Assembly (NCBI GenBank): GCA_944386335.1
Contig: CALXAQ010000001.1
Span: forward strand, 1-7,991
From: an uncultured Clostridia bacterium
Lineage (GTDB): Bacteria > Bacillota > Clostridia > TANB77 > CAG-508
DNA length: 7,991 bases
Reading direction: 5' to 3'
The position numbers and the translations under genes were made by a program. Shown here piece by piece: positions 1 to 6,434 of the stretch. The notes below the pieces were generated by a model that ran no database searches, had not been told where the DNA came from, and was given only the letters and a program-made list of their open reading frames with translations. How positions within the stretch are numbered: position 1 is the first letter of the stretch; every line of letters begins with the position of its first letter.

Positions 1-1948
1 GTCCTGCAGTAATATTTTCTGCACTCATTTTATCACATATAGAAAAACAATCTAATCCCACTGGTCTTGTATGATCAAAATATAAAGCTGTTTCTTTTGC
101 TCTTTCCATAGCTGCATCTAATAACTCTTTGTCCATCTGCACGGCAGATAATCCTACTTTACTTCTTTCTTGATTTACAATATCTAATACTTCATAGGCT
201 TTTTCATAATCAAAAGTACCTGTAAGATATACATCATAAGCTACTACATAAGTACCATCCTCTAATTGTTGTAACTTTGTTTTGGATATATCTATTTGTG
301 TACCTTCTTCAAAGGCCCCTGATACAATAGAGGTAACACCTGCTGGTATGGTTACTTTCTTTAAATTAGTACATCCTAAAAAACTATAGGAAATTGTTTT
401 TAAATTATTAGGAAGAGTAATACTAGTTAATGATGTACAATTATAAAATGTTCTAGAGCCCAACTCTTCTATAGAATTACTTAGTGTGACACTTGACAAT
501 TTTTCACATTCTGCAAAGAAACGATATTCCAAAACTTTCACATTTGCTTGTATTACTGCCTTAGTTAAACTCCTGCAACTATCAAATGGTCCATATCCAA
601 TTTTAGTAACGCTACTAGGAACGGTTACAGATGTCAAACTAGAATTACCAAAGCAAAAATCTTCCATCGTTGTAACGCTACTTGGTATTACTATTTGTTT
701 GATAGGAGCATAATTAAATGCGTTTTCTCCAATTGTTTTTACAGTGCTTGGTATGCTATAGCTATTTTGTACTTTTCCAGACGGATAAAGCACAATTTTA
801 GTTTTGTCTTTACTAAAGACTATGCCATCTACACTTGTATAAGTAGTATTATTGCTAGCTATATTTACCTTTTGCACAGACTCCGTAGCAATAAAAGTAA
901 TTGGATCTAAATAAGTTACACTAGCAGGTATTGTTATTTCTTGAATAGCCGTCTTATTAAATGCATATTCTTCTATGCTTGTAACACTATTTCCCAAACT
1001 TACTGTGCTTAGTTTACTTGCTTCTGCAAAAGCACCTCTTTCTATTTGTGTAACAGAATTCGGTATGGTAACGGAACTTAAGTTTTTATTTTGATAAAAA
1101 GCATTCTCTCCTATTGTTTTTACTGTACTCGGTATAGTATAGGATGTTCCTGTTTTTGCAATTGGATAAGCAATTAATTCTGTTTTATTTTTGTTAAATA
1201 AAACTCCATTTACTGATGAATAGTTTGTATTACTACTATTTACAGAAAAGCTTGTTAGATTATTCATTGATGAAAAACTAGTATTAGATATAGATTTTAC
1301 ATTTTTACCTAAAGATACACTTGTAACAGAGTCTACGTTATAAAAAGCTAATCCACCTATTGTAGTTACACTATCTGGAAGAATTAAATCACCTTCAAGG
1401 TCGGTATCTTGAAATGCATAACTGCCAATTGTTTGTAGACCCTTTCCCCATGTAATACTATTTAAATAAAAACAATAAGCAAAAGCATTACTTTCTATTA
1501 CTTGTATAGAATCTGGAAGTACCAATTCTTTTAGTCGTAAATTATTATAAAAGGCATAGGAATTTATCGTAGATACTTTTTTTCCATCTATTGTAGAAGG
1601 GATTTTTAATGTTGCTTCACTTCCTGTGTAATCTGTAATAGCAATTGTACCATCTGACAAAGTATCATAGGTAAAATCTTCTTCACTTACAGACATAAGT
1701 GCAATCTTTTCTTTTTTGTCTTCTATCTCAATGGCCTGTGTAGAAGGAGTCTTTTTTTCTTTTCCTGTTTGTTCATCTGTTAAGATGTCCTCTTCTTCCT
1801 CTTGTTTCTCTATTGGTTCTTCTATTTTGGTTTCTATTTTTTGTTCTTGTATATCCTTATCTGTAGCTTGCACAATGGTTAAACCTATAAAATTCATAAA
1901 AAATATAATGATAAAACACACTGCTAAACATTTTTTCATTATTTTCAA
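1..1948 (-). CDS. Secreted BspA-type leucine-rich-repeat protein with a CAP (SCP/YkwD-like) domain, 3' end cut by window
   Basis: The frame is open from 1948 to the left edge, 649 codons with no stop, so the C-terminus is missing. I choose TTG at 1948 because AAAGGGG lies 9 bases upstream; an in-frame ATG at 1939 is the alternative. Residues 1-28 form a signal peptide (MKIMKKC, hydrophobic core, VQA end). Residues 29 to about 83 are a Glu/Lys-rich linker. Residues about 105-560 are LRR_5/BspA-type repeats with recurring patterns such as IPxSVTxIGxxAF. From about residue 588 a CAP domain begins (LDIVNQERSK, FDHTRP with His626, SAENITAG with Glu644), matching the start of bacterial CAP domains. 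BspA-type repeats usually mediate surface binding; the role of bacterial CAP domains is poorly known. No lipobox or SLH domain is visible, so retention on the surface is unknown. It is the last visible gene of the unit starting with the pyruvyl transferase, 14 bases after the SLH gene. Domain calls are firm; function is not. Confidence 0.9.
   Translation of the reverse strand, partial: MKIMKKCLAVCFIIIFFMNFIGLTIVQATDKDIQEQKIETKIEEPIEKQEEEEDILTDEQTGKEKKTPSTQAIEIEDKKEKIALMSVSEEDFTYDTLSDGTIAITDYTGSEATLKIPSTIDGKKVSTINSYAFYNNLRLKELVLPDSIQVIESNAFAYCFYLNSITWGKGLQTIGSYAFQDTDLEGDLILPDSVTTIGGLAFYNVDSVTSVSLGKNVKSISNTSFSSMNNLTSFSVNSSNTNYSSVNGVLFNKNKTELIAYPIAKTGTSYTIPSTVKTIGENAFYQNKNLSSVTIPNSVTQIERGAFAEASKLSTVSLGNSVTSIEEYAFNKTAIQEITIPASVTYLDPITFIATESVQKVNIASNNTTYTSVDGIVFSKDKTKIVLYPSGKVQNSYSIPSTVKTIGENAFNYAPIKQIVIPSSVTTMEDFCFGNSSLTSVTVPSSVTKIGYGPFDSCRSLTKAVIQANVKVLEYRFFAECEKLSSVTLSNSIEELGSRTFYNCTSLTSITLPNNLKTISYSFLGCTNLKKVTIPAGVTSIVSGAFEEGTQIDISKTKLQQLEDGTYVVAYDVYLTGTFDYEKAYEVLDIVNQERSKVGLSAVQMDKELLDAAMERAKETALYFDHTRPVGLDCFSICDKMSAENITAG
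716..862 (-). repeat. Internal LRR-module repeat, copy 2
   Basis: These 49 codons (residues 363-411 of the LRR-CAP protein) align without gaps to residues 236-284 and match at 29 positions by my count. Each copy has a non-LRR loop with the pattern YxSVxGxxFxKxK followed by a short YP-containing strand and then IPSTVKTIGENAF, identical in both. Confidence 0.7.
1097..1243 (-). repeat. Internal LRR-module repeat, copy 1
   Basis: This is the partner of the module at 716-862, 381 bases (127 codons) away in the same frame. The loop and strand unit recurs in many BspA-like proteins, so this may be a family trait as well as an internal duplication. Confidence 0.7.
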
Positions 1949-1957
1949 AACTTTCAG

Positions 1958-1964
1958 CCCCTTT
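1958..1964 (-). promoter_or_regulatory. Ribosome binding site deciding a TTG start
   Basis: On the minus strand AAAGGGG overlaps the stop codon of the upstream SLH gene (TAA at 1963-1965). It lies 9 bases before TTG at 1948 but 18 bases before ATG at 1939. The spacing favours the TTG start for the LRR-CAP protein. Confidence 0.6.
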
Positions 1965-2328
1965 ATTTTACATTTACTACATAATTATTTATCATAGCAG
2001 CCGCTTCCGCTCTTGTTGCCGTTCCTTTTGGATCTAGATTAGTTCCATTATTTTTTCCACTAACAATTTTCTTTCCAACTGCCCACTGCACAGCACTCTT
2101 TGCCCAACTAGATACTTCCGTGCCATCTTGATATTGATTTAAACTTGTATTACTATTGGTATTCTTTTTCTTGTAATTTGCATAATTTCTTAAAATTACT
2201 GCTAATTGTTCTCTTGTAATACTATCGCTTGGTCCAAATTTTCCATTATCATAACCACTTACAATTTTCTCACCTGTTGCCCACTTTATAGCATTGGTAT
2301 ACCATAGTCCTTCTTTTACATCTGGAAA
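1963..2328 (-). repeat. Duplicated SLH2-SLH3 coding segment, copy A
   Basis: This 366-base segment codes for the last 121 residues and the stop of paralogue A. It aligns without gaps to 3106-3471; counted by eye there are about 35 mismatches, or about 90% identity. Similarity extends more weakly through the first SLH repeat and fades in the N-terminal half. Confidence 0.85.
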
Positions 2329-3090
2329 AGCATTGCTTGTTTTGGCACTTGGTGTACCAGCCATTCTCCAAAGAATGGTTACTAACATTGCTCTTGATAA
2401 ATTCTCATTTGGTGCAAAAGTAGTATCTGTTGTTCCTTCTATTAGATGATTTTGATAGCAATATTTTACTACTGGATAATACCACATACTTGTTTTTACA
2501 TCAGAAAAAGGTAAGCCTGTAGTGTATATGTTTGTGGTATCATATATTTTTATAGATTGAACAATCTCTTCTTTTTGCTTTGTATCTAAATATCCATCTT
2601 GTGTAGACCATATAGTTAGATGTACAATATAATGATCCGTTATAAACTCATATTCTTCGCGATAATAAGTTTCTTTTACTTCTCCTGTTTGCGAAATAAC
2701 ATCTGCTTCATATCTCACTTTAAATCCCTTATAACCATTCACTTCTATAATTTTCTTTTCTGTTAATTGTCCATATGGATATCTTTTTGCATATTCATTT
2801 AGACCTTCCTCATCTATAGAAAGATAGTCTCCATTATGTGATTTCCAAATATAAGTAGCATCCACATAAGGGATATTATTTGCTTTATCTTCAAATTGAT
2901 AAAAAAGAACATATTCATTTTCTCCATAGATTTCACTTCCAAAACCTGCTGGAGAAGTAATACTGCATACACCTAAATTATGTGTAACTGGCTCTTGTGA
3001 TATTACGGCAAGAGACATTATATTTGTACTAAGCATGATTATTGTTACTAAGAAAAAAACAATTATTTTCTTTGCCTTTACTCTTCCCAT
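1963..3090 (-). CDS. Secreted SLH-domain surface protein (paralogue A)
   Basis: The product has 375 residues and starts at ATG 3090, with AAGGGGG 10 bases upstream. Residues 1-28 are a signal peptide (basic MGRVKAKK, hydrophobic core, SLA end). Residues 29-187 form an ectodomain I cannot assign to a named family; its alternating strands and a terminal motif with DHY, YLD and S-I-K recall small PsbP/DcrB-like folds, only a guess. Residues 192-375 are three SLH repeats: PFSDV..WYY..SRAML, then FPDVKEGLWY..ITREQLA, then a diverged third ending ATRAEAA. SLH triplets anchor proteins non-covalently to secondary cell wall polymers, often pyruvylated ones. The neighbour at 3106-4188 is a clear paralogue: the last 121 residues match it at 111 positions by my alignment, but the ectodomains are much less alike. 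The gene is inside a packed unit, 15 bases after one gene and 14 before the next. Anchoring is well supported; the ectodomain job is unknown. Confidence 0.93.
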   Translation of the reverse strand: MGRVKAKKIIVFFLVTIIMLSTNIMSLAVISQEPVTHNLGVCSITSPAGFGSEIYGENEYVLFYQFEDKANNIPYVDATYIWKSHNGDYLSIDEEGLNEYAKRYPYGQLTEKKIIEVNGYKGFKVRYEADVISQTGEVKETYYREEYEFITDHYIVHLTIWSTQDGYLDTKQKEEIVQSIKIYDTTNIYTTGLPFSDVKTSMWYYPVVKYCYQNHLIEGTTDTTFAPNENLSRAMLVTILWRMAGTPSAKTSNAFPDVKEGLWYTNAIKWATGEKIVSGYDNGKFGPSDSITREQLAVILRNYANYKKKNTNSNTSLNQYQDGTEVSSWAKSAVQWAVGKKIVSGKNNGTNLDPKGTATRAEAAAMINNYVVNVK

Positions 3091-3100
3091 TTTTCATTTT

Positions 3101-3107
3101 CCCCCTT
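3101..3107 (-). promoter_or_regulatory. Ribosome binding site of SLH paralogue A overlapping the previous stop
   Basis: AAGGGGG on the minus strand overlaps the TAA stop of paralogue B (3106-3108) and lies 10 bases before ATG at 3090. An ATG 7 bases upstream of that start is out of frame. The arrangement suggests coupled translation of the two SLH genes. Confidence 0.6.
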
Positions 3108-3471
3108 ATTTTACATTTACTAAGTAATTGTTAATCATTCCAGCAGCTTCCGCTCTTGTTGCTGTTCCTTTTGGATCTAGGCTAGTACCATTATTTTTTC
3201 CACTAATAATTTTCTTACCTACTGCCCATTGCATAGCACTCTTTGCCCAACTAGATACTTTCGTTGCATCTTGATATTGATTTAAATTTGTATTACTATT
3301 GGTATTCTTTTTCTTGTAGTTAGCATAATTTCTTAGCATTACTGCTAATTGCTCTCTTGTAATAGAATCGTTTGGTCCAAATTTTCCATTATCATATCCA
3401 CTTACTATTTTTTCACCTGTTGCCCATTTAATAGCATTGGTATACCATAGTCCTTCTTTTACGTCTGGGAA
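3106..3471 (-). repeat. Duplicated SLH2-SLH3 coding segment, copy B
   Basis: This is the partner of the segment at 1963-2328, in the same orientation and 1143 bases away. The first 33 residues of the encoded block, starting at FPDVKEG, are identical between the copies. It is a tandem gene duplication, or a region homogenised by gene conversion, rather than a mobile element. Confidence 0.85.
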
Positions 3472-4188
3472 ATTATTTTCTACTTTTGAACTTGGTGTTC
3501 CTGCCATTCTCCAAAGAATGGTTACTAACATTGCTCTTGAAATATTGGTATTTGGTTCGAAAGTATTATCACTTGTTCCCGCAATAATCTCATTTTGGTA
3601 ACAATACTTTACAGAATTGTAATACCACATGCTATCTGAAACATCAATAAATGGTATTCCATTCGATTTATTCACCGTATCTGTGGTTTTAAAAGAATTT
3701 ATAATATTATTTTTTTCTGTGCTATCTAAATAAGACTTTTCTACAGCTACAAAGGTAAAGGAATATAGATAGTGGTCTGTCTGTAAATACAATAATTCTG
3801 AATAATAATATCGTCCTGTATTTTTTAGTTGAAATTGAACCTGCATTCCTGGGCATCCATTTTTTTCAATTAATTTTTGTGAAATAACATAAATATCTGG
3901 GCCATAATAATTTTGAAGATAAGTTACCATATAACTTAGAAATTCTGCTGTCATACTAATTCCTGAAAATTCATTGTAGTCAGATACCTCAATAATCATA
4001 GCTACATCATTATTTTTCTCTGCTTCTAATCTGTTTTCTGTTTTTTCTACGGTGTAACTACTTGGTATCTCTATTGTATATGTGTCATTCTTATAAGTAG
4101 TTGCATAGGATGGAATATTACCTAATACAACCATCACTAGTATCATTACTAGTAATACTAGTGCTAACATTGATTTTGTTTTTTTCAA
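3106..4188 (-). CDS. Secreted SLH-domain surface protein (paralogue B)
   Basis: The product has 360 residues. The start is TTG at 4188, with AAAGGGGG 8 bases upstream; the next in-frame ATG is codon 7 and would remove the basic MKKTKS end of the signal peptide, so TTG is preferred. Residues 1-29 are the signal peptide, ending SYA. Residues 30-172 form an ectodomain related to that of paralogue A: both carry a K-IE-NG--G--V stretch, then DHY, YLD and a S-K--DT end, followed directly by G-PF of the first SLH repeat. Its family is not recognised; a PsbP/DcrB-like fold is possible. Residues 177-360 are three SLH repeats (SRAML, ITREQLA and ATRAEAA motifs), which should hold the protein to the wall polymer. 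It follows the pyruvyl transferase by 14 bases and probably shares its promoter. Export and anchoring are confident; the specific role is unknown. Confidence 0.93.
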   Translation of the reverse strand: MKKTKSMLALVLLVMILVMVVLGNIPSYATTYKNDTYTIEIPSSYTVEKTENRLEAEKNNDVAMIIEVSDYNEFSGISMTAEFLSYMVTYLQNYYGPDIYVISQKLIEKNGCPGMQVQFQLKNTGRYYYSELLYLQTDHYLYSFTFVAVEKSYLDSTEKNNIINSFKTTDTVNKSNGIPFIDVSDSMWYYNSVKYCYQNEIIAGTSDNTFEPNTNISRAMLVTILWRMAGTPSSKVENNFPDVKEGLWYTNAIKWATGEKIVSGYDNGKFGPNDSITREQLAVMLRNYANYKKKNTNSNTNLNQYQDATKVSSWAKSAMQWAVGKKIISGKNNGTSLDPKGTATRAEAAGMINNYLVNVK

Positions 4189-4196
4189 ATCAAAAA

Positions 4197-4204
4197 CCCC
4201 CTTT
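4197..4204 (-). promoter_or_regulatory. Ribosome binding site deciding a TTG start
   Basis: AAAGGGGG on the minus strand overlaps the TAA stop of the pyruvyl transferase gene (4203-4205). It sits 8 bases before TTG at 4188, a good spacing, and supports TTG as the start of SLH paralogue B. Confidence 0.65.
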
Positions 4205-5219
4205 ATTTTCTTTTTAGTTTTTTATCTAACATGTCCCATTGTTTTGTTGCTTCTTTTTTTAATGTGTCTATTTTCTGCTTTCTTTTTAAGTCTTCCTCTG
4301 TTAAATAAAAATCTATATCATCTTTTTTGGATGAACGAATTTGAACTATTTTCCCTTCATATTGCATATCTTCTAGCATATGAATTGTTTTATCGCTATA
4401 GCTAATTGGCAAAACTGTTTTTCCTAAGAGCATCCCTAAAACATTTGCATGAAATCTTGTTCCTACTATAATTTGACTATCTGCAAGCACAGACAATGCT
4501 TCTTTTCGATTTCCTCTATAGTAATAAGTTTCAACCGGTATTTTACATTTTTGTTTTATTGTTTCTATTTCCCATTCATCCCCCTGTATTTTGCAGAAAG
4601 ACATTAAGCATATTTCATACCCTTTTTGATGAAAAAAGTTTATCCAATTGAGAATAAGCTTTTCATAAATGTCTTCATATTTTTCGTCTACTTTGGTTTT
4701 GTAAGGAATAAGAGAAAAGATAACTCTTTTTCGATTTGTAATAGGAATATTACTTACATCTAATCCCCATAAGATATCTGGTGCCATCCTTACATTTGGT
4801 AAATTTTGAAATAATTGATAGGAATAACTATCTCTAAAACATACATCTTTTGCCTTCTGAAAAAATTCTTTTCCTTTTTGATAATATTCCTGTGTTTGAT
4901 AAGGTCCAAAATTAGCACCTAAAATATAATAATTTTCTCCTAGATAAGGGTATTTTCCGGTTCCTTCTGTTTCTATATACATACTACCACCTATGGAAAT
5001 ACTCATATCACATTTATCTACTAATCTTTTATATAAAAATGTCTTTTTTCTCACTTTATTAAAATATTTATTATGATATACTGTAACGTTATCAGATTGT
5101 TTTTGATAAAAATGTGAAATGGTAGAAAAATGAATATCTGGATAACGCTGTAATAACATGTCTACAAATAAATCATCACCTAAATTATTAAATAAATAAG
5201 CATCTATAAAAACTTTCAT
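4203..5219 (-). CDS. Polysaccharide pyruvyl transferase family protein
   Basis: The product has 338 residues with no signal peptide or membrane segment, so it is cytoplasmic. Enzymes of this family move a pyruvyl group from phosphoenolpyruvate to a sugar of a surface glycan, giving an acidic ketal. Family marks are the N-terminal NNLGDDLF (around residues 11-18), SISIGGSMY (around 73-81), and near the C-terminus TRFHA (254-258, with His257) and SYSDK (273-277). CsaB, the wall-polymer enzyme that creates the SLH ligand, belongs to this family, and two SLH genes follow directly. However, the N-terminus looks closer to general exopolysaccharide pyruvyl transferases than to classical CsaB, so I give no symbol. 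The start is ATG 5219: an in-frame TAA lies 15 bases upstream, ruling out a longer form. The nearest strong ribosome binding site is oddly far, about 30 bases upstream. It is the first gene of the left-hand unit. Family confident, acceptor sugar unknown. Confidence 0.9.
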   Translation of the reverse strand: MKVFIDAYLFNNLGDDLFVDMLLQRYPDIHFSTISHFYQKQSDNVTVYHNKYFNKVRKKTFLYKRLVDKCDMSISIGGSMYIETEGTGKYPYLGENYYILGANFGPYQTQEYYQKGKEFFQKAKDVCFRDSYSYQLFQNLPNVRMAPDILWGLDVSNIPITNRKRVIFSLIPYKTKVDEKYEDIYEKLILNWINFFHQKGYEICLMSFCKIQGDEWEIETIKQKCKIPVETYYYRGNRKEALSVLADSQIIVGTRFHANVLGMLLGKTVLPISYSDKTIHMLEDMQYEGKIVQIRSSKKDDIDFYLTEEDLKRKQKIDTLKKEATKQWDMLDKKLKRK

Positions 5220-5249
5220 CTTGTTCTTTCGTTAATTGCTAAACTACTT

Positions 5250-5256
5250 CTCCTTT
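5250..5256 (-). promoter_or_regulatory. Distant Shine-Dalgarno-like site in the pyruvyl transferase leader
   Basis: AAAGGAG on the minus strand is the only strong Shine-Dalgarno match before the pyruvyl transferase, but 30 bases separate it from ATG 5219. It lies inside a five-codon frame (5244-5261, MVKEK). It could load ribosomes at a distance, serve a leader peptide, or be chance. Confidence 0.3.
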
Positions 5257-5288
5257 ACCATTGTGTTATTTTTTGTCACTCTTTTTAT

Positions 5289-5316
5289 ATAATAGTTTTA
5301 TCATATTTATGGACAA
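5289..5316 (-). promoter_or_regulatory. Candidate sigma-A-type promoter for the pyruvyl transferase-SLH-LRR unit
   Basis: On the minus strand TTGTCC (5311-5316) is a possible -35 box and TATTAT (5289-5294) a possible -10 box, 16 bases apart. They lie just downstream of the terminator at 5368-5399 and about 70 bases before ATG 5219. The region is very AT-rich, so other register choices exist; the position is the strongest argument. Confidence 0.4.
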
Positions 5317-5367
5317 GTTACAATACTTTTACATAATTTTATTTAAGTTTTTGTATTTCTTATTTAC

Positions 5368-5399
5368 AAAAAAATAGATAGAATCTTTCTTCTATCTAT
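5368..5399 (-). terminator. Rho-independent terminator ending the polysaccharide unit
   Basis: Read on the minus strand, ATAGATAGAA and TTCTATCTAT form a perfect 10-base-pair stem with a six-base loop (GAAAGA), followed directly by a run of T. The stem is AT-rich but uninterrupted. It begins about 28 bases after the stop of the GT2 gene and separates it from the next transcription unit. Confidence 0.75.
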
Positions 5400-5427
5400 C
5401 TCTAAAAAACATATTGAAACTATTTTT

Positions 5428-6364
5428 CTATTTCAATTTTTCTTTTATCTTTTTTATTATAAAATATATGCCATACATAGTATAAAAATTGATACTAGAA
5501 AAGCAAAAAGAATTTCCATCTATCTTTTTTGCAAATTCCTTTAATGCTTTATATCCTTTTTTCCTATCTTCTTTTTCTTTCTGTGCTAAAAAGCGAATAT
5601 AATGTTTTACAATAAAATTTTGAAAAGCAAGAGAAGCATATTTCTTTTGCAATAATTGTTCATACATATACAAATATAAATAAAAAAATTCTTCTGCGCT
5701 CTGTTTCTTTTTATGCAAATTGCCTCCAATTGCTATATCATACATGTATAAACACTCATTGATAATTGCTAGCGATTTTATTCCTGTTAAATAATCTATA
5801 TTAAAAACTAAATCTTCTCCTAAAGACATATCTTTTCTAAAGTTTTGTTTGATATATTCTGTTTTGTACAATTTATTCCATGGTTGGTTTAGTAACATTT
5901 TCGTATACACATCATAAAAATAACCAGAAAAATCTTGAACAGATATGTTTTTTATCTCTTTCACATCGCTATTTTTTTCTAACTGCTGCTTCTTTTTTTC
6001 AAAATAATAATTGCAAATCACTAAATCTACTTGAGTATCTTCCATGGCTTTTACCATTTCTTCTACATATGTTTTTGCAACATAATCATCCGAATCTACA
6101 AAACATATATACCTGCCGTGTAGCTGTTTTAATTCCTGTATTTCTTGCCTCTGATACTCCTGCATTTTCCTTATGTATCACGATAATCTTTTCATTTTTT
6201 CCTTGCCATTTTTCACAGATAGAAAGAGAATTATCTTTTGACCCATCATCCACTAAGATAATCTCTATCTCCGAATAGGTTTGTTCTACTAAAGATTGAA
6301 TACATCTTTCTAAAGTATTCTGTGCATTATAAATAGGAACAACGATACTTACCTTCTCTTTCAA
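5428..6364 (-). pseudogene. GT2 family glycosyltransferase broken by a +1 frameshift
   Basis: Two overlapping frames carry the two parts of one enzyme. The N-terminal frame starts at TTG 6364 and shows VSIVVPIYNA, LVDDGSKDNS and SEARNTGIK, the nucleotide-sugar binding half of a GT-A fold; it then runs to a stop at 6086. The other frame supplies GRYICFVDSDDY with the DXD-type metal-binding motif, WNKLYK, SLGEDLVFN and a basic C-terminus ending at 5428. Removing one base near 6118 joins them as GIKTATGRYICFVDSDD, the usual family sequence, giving about 311 residues, a normal length. As read, the first frame lacks the DXD motif and the second (possible ATG 6165) lacks the UDP-binding strand, so neither should be active. 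The repaired enzyme would transfer a sugar during surface polysaccharide assembly, as the EpsG-like neighbour suggests. A sequencing error is an equally good explanation. Confidence 0.85.
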
Positions 6365-6371
6365 AACTTTT

Positions 6372-6380
6372 CCCCTCTCT
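6372..6380 (-). promoter_or_regulatory. Ribosome binding site deciding the TTG start of the GT2 gene
   Basis: AGAGAGGGG on the minus strand ends 7 bases before TTG at 6364. The upstream ATG codons in this gap are out of frame with VSIVVPIYNA, so TTG is the only good start. Confidence 0.6.
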
Positions 6381-6390
6381 TTCTATGGTG

Positions 6391-6427
6391 AACATCTGCC
6401 ATAAAGGCCTAGCCCTTTTGGCATGTT
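6391..6427. other. Strong intergenic stem-loop between the EpsG-like and GT2 genes
   Basis: An outer pair AACAT/ATGTT and an inner 25-base near-palindrome (6398-6422, GCCA..TGGC and AAGGGC/GCCTTT with one G-T pair and one A-A mismatch) form a long hairpin with a 3-base loop. A run of six T follows on the plus strand only, so terminator geometry points against the genes. On the minus strand it could mark RNA processing or moderate readthrough into the GT2 gene. Confidence 0.5.
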
Positions 6428-6434
6428 TTTTAGA

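Noticed and set aside
486..910. Two overlapping plus-strand open frames (486-713 and 695-910) with hydrophobic translations
   Set aside because: They lie antisense to the continuous LRR-CAP frame, have no ribosome binding site or family motif, and are explained by the AT-rich repeats of that gene.
716..1243. Regularly spaced similar DNA segments that might suggest a CRISPR or tandem-repeat array
   Set aside because: The segments are in frame, diverged and encode leucine-rich repeats; there are no exact repeats with unique spacers.
1716..1997. Plus-strand open frame of 93 codons rich in Ser and Cys
   Set aside because: It is antisense to the signal peptide and acidic linker of the LRR-CAP protein; the Ser-rich translation mirrors Glu/Lys codons on the other strand.
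1963..3471. Direct repeats flanking about 780 bases as a mobile element
   Set aside because: The repeats are the homologous 3' ends of two paralogous genes; there is no transposase, inverted terminal repeat or target duplication.
6086..6165. Programmed ribosomal frameshifting in the GT2 gene
   Set aside because: No slippery heptamer or homopolymer is present at the switch point, and such regulation is not known to me for this family.
5880..6278. Plus-strand open frame of 132 codons
   Set aside because: It is antisense to the GT2 gene, whose two frames carry strong family motifs; no plus-strand promoter or ribosome binding site is evident.
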